NCBI RefSeq assembly: GCF_013041615.1
Contig: NZ_JABEPQ010000001.1
Location: 488,976-552,975, forward strand
Origin: Knoellia koreensis
GTDB lineage: Bacteria > Actinomycetota > Actinomycetes > Actinomycetales > Dermatophilaceae
Reading direction: 5' to 3'
DNA length: 64,000 nucleotides
The position numbers and the translations under genes were made by a program. A model generated the notes under the pieces. It saw only the letters and a list, made by a program, of their open reading frames with translations, had not been told where the DNA came from and searched no databases. This document shows positions 60,636 through 64,000 of this stretch, piece after piece. The first letter of the stretch is position 1. Every line of letters begins with the position of its first letter.

Positions 60636-61456
60636 CCGGAGACACCGGGGTCGAGCGCGATCTGGGTCGCACCCTCGGGCAGCGGCGGGGGAGTGCCACC
60701 CCACGCCGGACAGAACTCGCGGTAGTCGCACCAGTCGCACAGCTTGGACGTCTTGGGCCGCCAGTCTCCCGTCGTCGCGGCGCGCTCGATCGCCTGCCAC
60801 ACGGCCTTGAGGTTGCGCTCGAGGCTGAGCAGGTCGTGCTCGTCGGGGGAGTAGCGGACGACCTCGCCGTTGCCGAGGTAGACCAGCTGGAGCAGCCGGG
60901 GGATCTCGCCGCGCAGCCGCCACAGCACGAGGGCGTAGAACTTCATCTGGAACAGCGCCTTGCCCTCGAAGAGCTCGCTCGGCGACCGCCCCGTCTTGTA
61001 GTCGACCACCCGCATCGCACCGTCCGGCGCGACATCGAGCCGGTCCACGTAACCGCGCAGCACCAGCCCGTCGACGTCGGTCTCGACGTACAGCTCGCGC
61101 TCGGCCGGCTCGAGCCGCGTCGGGTCCTCGAGGCCGAACCACGTCTCGATCAACGCGTTCGCCTCGCCGAACCACGACTCCACGGTGCGCTTCTCGTCGC
61201 CCGCGATCATCTCGGCGAGCTCGGGCTCCTCCTGCACCAGCCGCTCCCACTGCGGCCCGACCAGCTCGGCGGCGGCCGCGGGCGTGCGTTGCTCGGCGGG
61301 CAGGTCGAACAACCGCTCCAGCACCGCGTGCACCAGCGTCCCGCGCGCCGCGGCAGGGCTCGGCGGGGCGGGCAGCTTGTCGACGGCGCGGAACCGGTAC
61401 AGCAGCGGGCACTGCTTGAAGTCCGACGCCCGACTCGGGGACAACGCGGGAACCAT
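60611..61456 (-). CDS. RecB-family PD-(D/E)XK exonuclease
   Basis: A 281-residue nuclease: SRASDFKQCPLLYRFRAVDKLP at 8-29, nuclease motif MRVVDYKTGRSPSE near 177-190 (D, D/E-x-K) and the C-terminal cysteine cluster LCDWCDYREFCPAW near 252-265 that, with the N-terminal Cys, binds a 4Fe-4S cluster in AddB/Cas4-like enzymes. It is a stand-alone RecB nuclease domain, common in actinobacteria near PAC2 and metH. TACGGT (minus, 61463-61468) ends 6 bases before the ATG, which is preferred over a GTG 6 bases upstream. Confidence 0.86.
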   Translation of the reverse strand: MVPALSPSRASDFKQCPLLYRFRAVDKLPAPPSPAAARGTLVHAVLERLFDLPAEQRTPAAAAELVGPQWERLVQEEPELAEMIAGDEKRTVESWFGEANALIETWFGLEDPTRLEPAERELYVETDVDGLVLRGYVDRLDVAPDGAMRVVDYKTGRSPSELFEGKALFQMKFYALVLWRLRGEIPRLLQLVYLGNGEVVRYSPDEHDLLSLERNLKAVWQAIERAATTGDWRPKTSKLCDWCDYREFCPAWGGTPPPLPEGATQIALDPGVSGQVVPADD

Positions 61457-61465
61457 GGCCACACC

Positions 61466-61508
61466 GTATGCCGCGGGGCTGACAGCGCTGCCCAGCCACG
61501 CGGCATAC
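61466..61508 (-). terminator. metH terminator made of paired GTATGCCGCG motifs
   Basis: GTATGCCGCG (61466-61475) and CGCGGCATAC (61499-61508) are perfect 10-bp arms; inside them GGCTG/CAGCC (61477-61481/61493-61497) extend the stem after one mismatch, leaving an 11-base loop. It begins 10 bases after the metH stop. The inner end overlaps the -10 of the nuclease gene. Confidence 0.7.
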
Positions 61509-61518
61509 GCCGGCCGCC

Positions 61519-64000
<2,482 letters not shown>

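Overview
This 64 kb window is high-GC chromosomal DNA (roughly 70% G+C by eye) from an actinobacterium. The evidence is mshC (mycothiol), several F420/flavin LLM oxidoreductases, a Vms1-like release factor of the actinobacterial type, DUF3090/SCO1664-type genes, an LAXTG sortase substrate and many GTG starts. Micrococcales, probably Intrasporangiaceae, is my inference. No plasmid, phage, transposase or CRISPR locus is visible; gene density is high and no gap exceeds about 240 bases.

Layout. 0-5 kb: end of a DUF59/SufT-like gene, acVLRF1-like release factor, zinc metallopeptidase, ABC-F ATPase, LLM oxidoreductase. 5-12.7 kb: a tightly overlapping assimilatory sulfate reduction operon (sirA, zinc ribbon protein, cysH, cysD, cysN, siroheme synthase fusion, ferrochelatase) ending in an enoyl-CoA hydratase. 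12.8-18.9 kb: ABC exporter, EamA exporter with ArsR regulator, SURF1, moaA, two small actinobacterial genes. 18.9-20.5 kb: fabG-fabI. 20.5-31 kb: storage polymers. A CphA-like Mur ligase lacking ATP-grasp but carrying a TPR tail faces cphA-cphB, which are co-directional with serB, an LLM gene and glgC; glgC is divergent from glgA. 31-36.6 kb: a decayed phosphotransferase, ABC ATPase, NfeD-stomatin pair, TauE permease, SpoU methyltransferase. 36.6-39.8 kb: UgpB/E/A-like importer. 39.9-46.3 kb: DUF3037 + HipA-like kinase, MarR-MFS pair, ATP-dependent DNA ligase, ald, and two paralogous approximately 60-residue proteins, then tRNA-Leu(GAG). 46.4-56.8 kb: M20 peptidase, sortase substrate, AKR, LLM, uppP, corA and the conserved phosphatase-DUF3090-SCO1664-mshC block. 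56.8-64 kb: an SOS-box-controlled DUF222/HNH gene, PAC2, HAD hydrolase, RecB-like nuclease and the 3' part of metH.

Three window-wide patterns stand out. First, a non-palindromic motif, GTATGCCG/CGGCATAC, recurs about 65 times in both orientations, in all reading frames and in intergenic hairpins. Second, roughly 25 genes have a TANNNT hexamer ending 6-8 nt before the start codon and no Shine-Dalgarno sequence, which implies pervasive leaderless transcription. Third, the carbon reserve (glycogen) and nitrogen reserve (cyanophycin) genes lie together, with an apparently undescribed third CphA-family protein.
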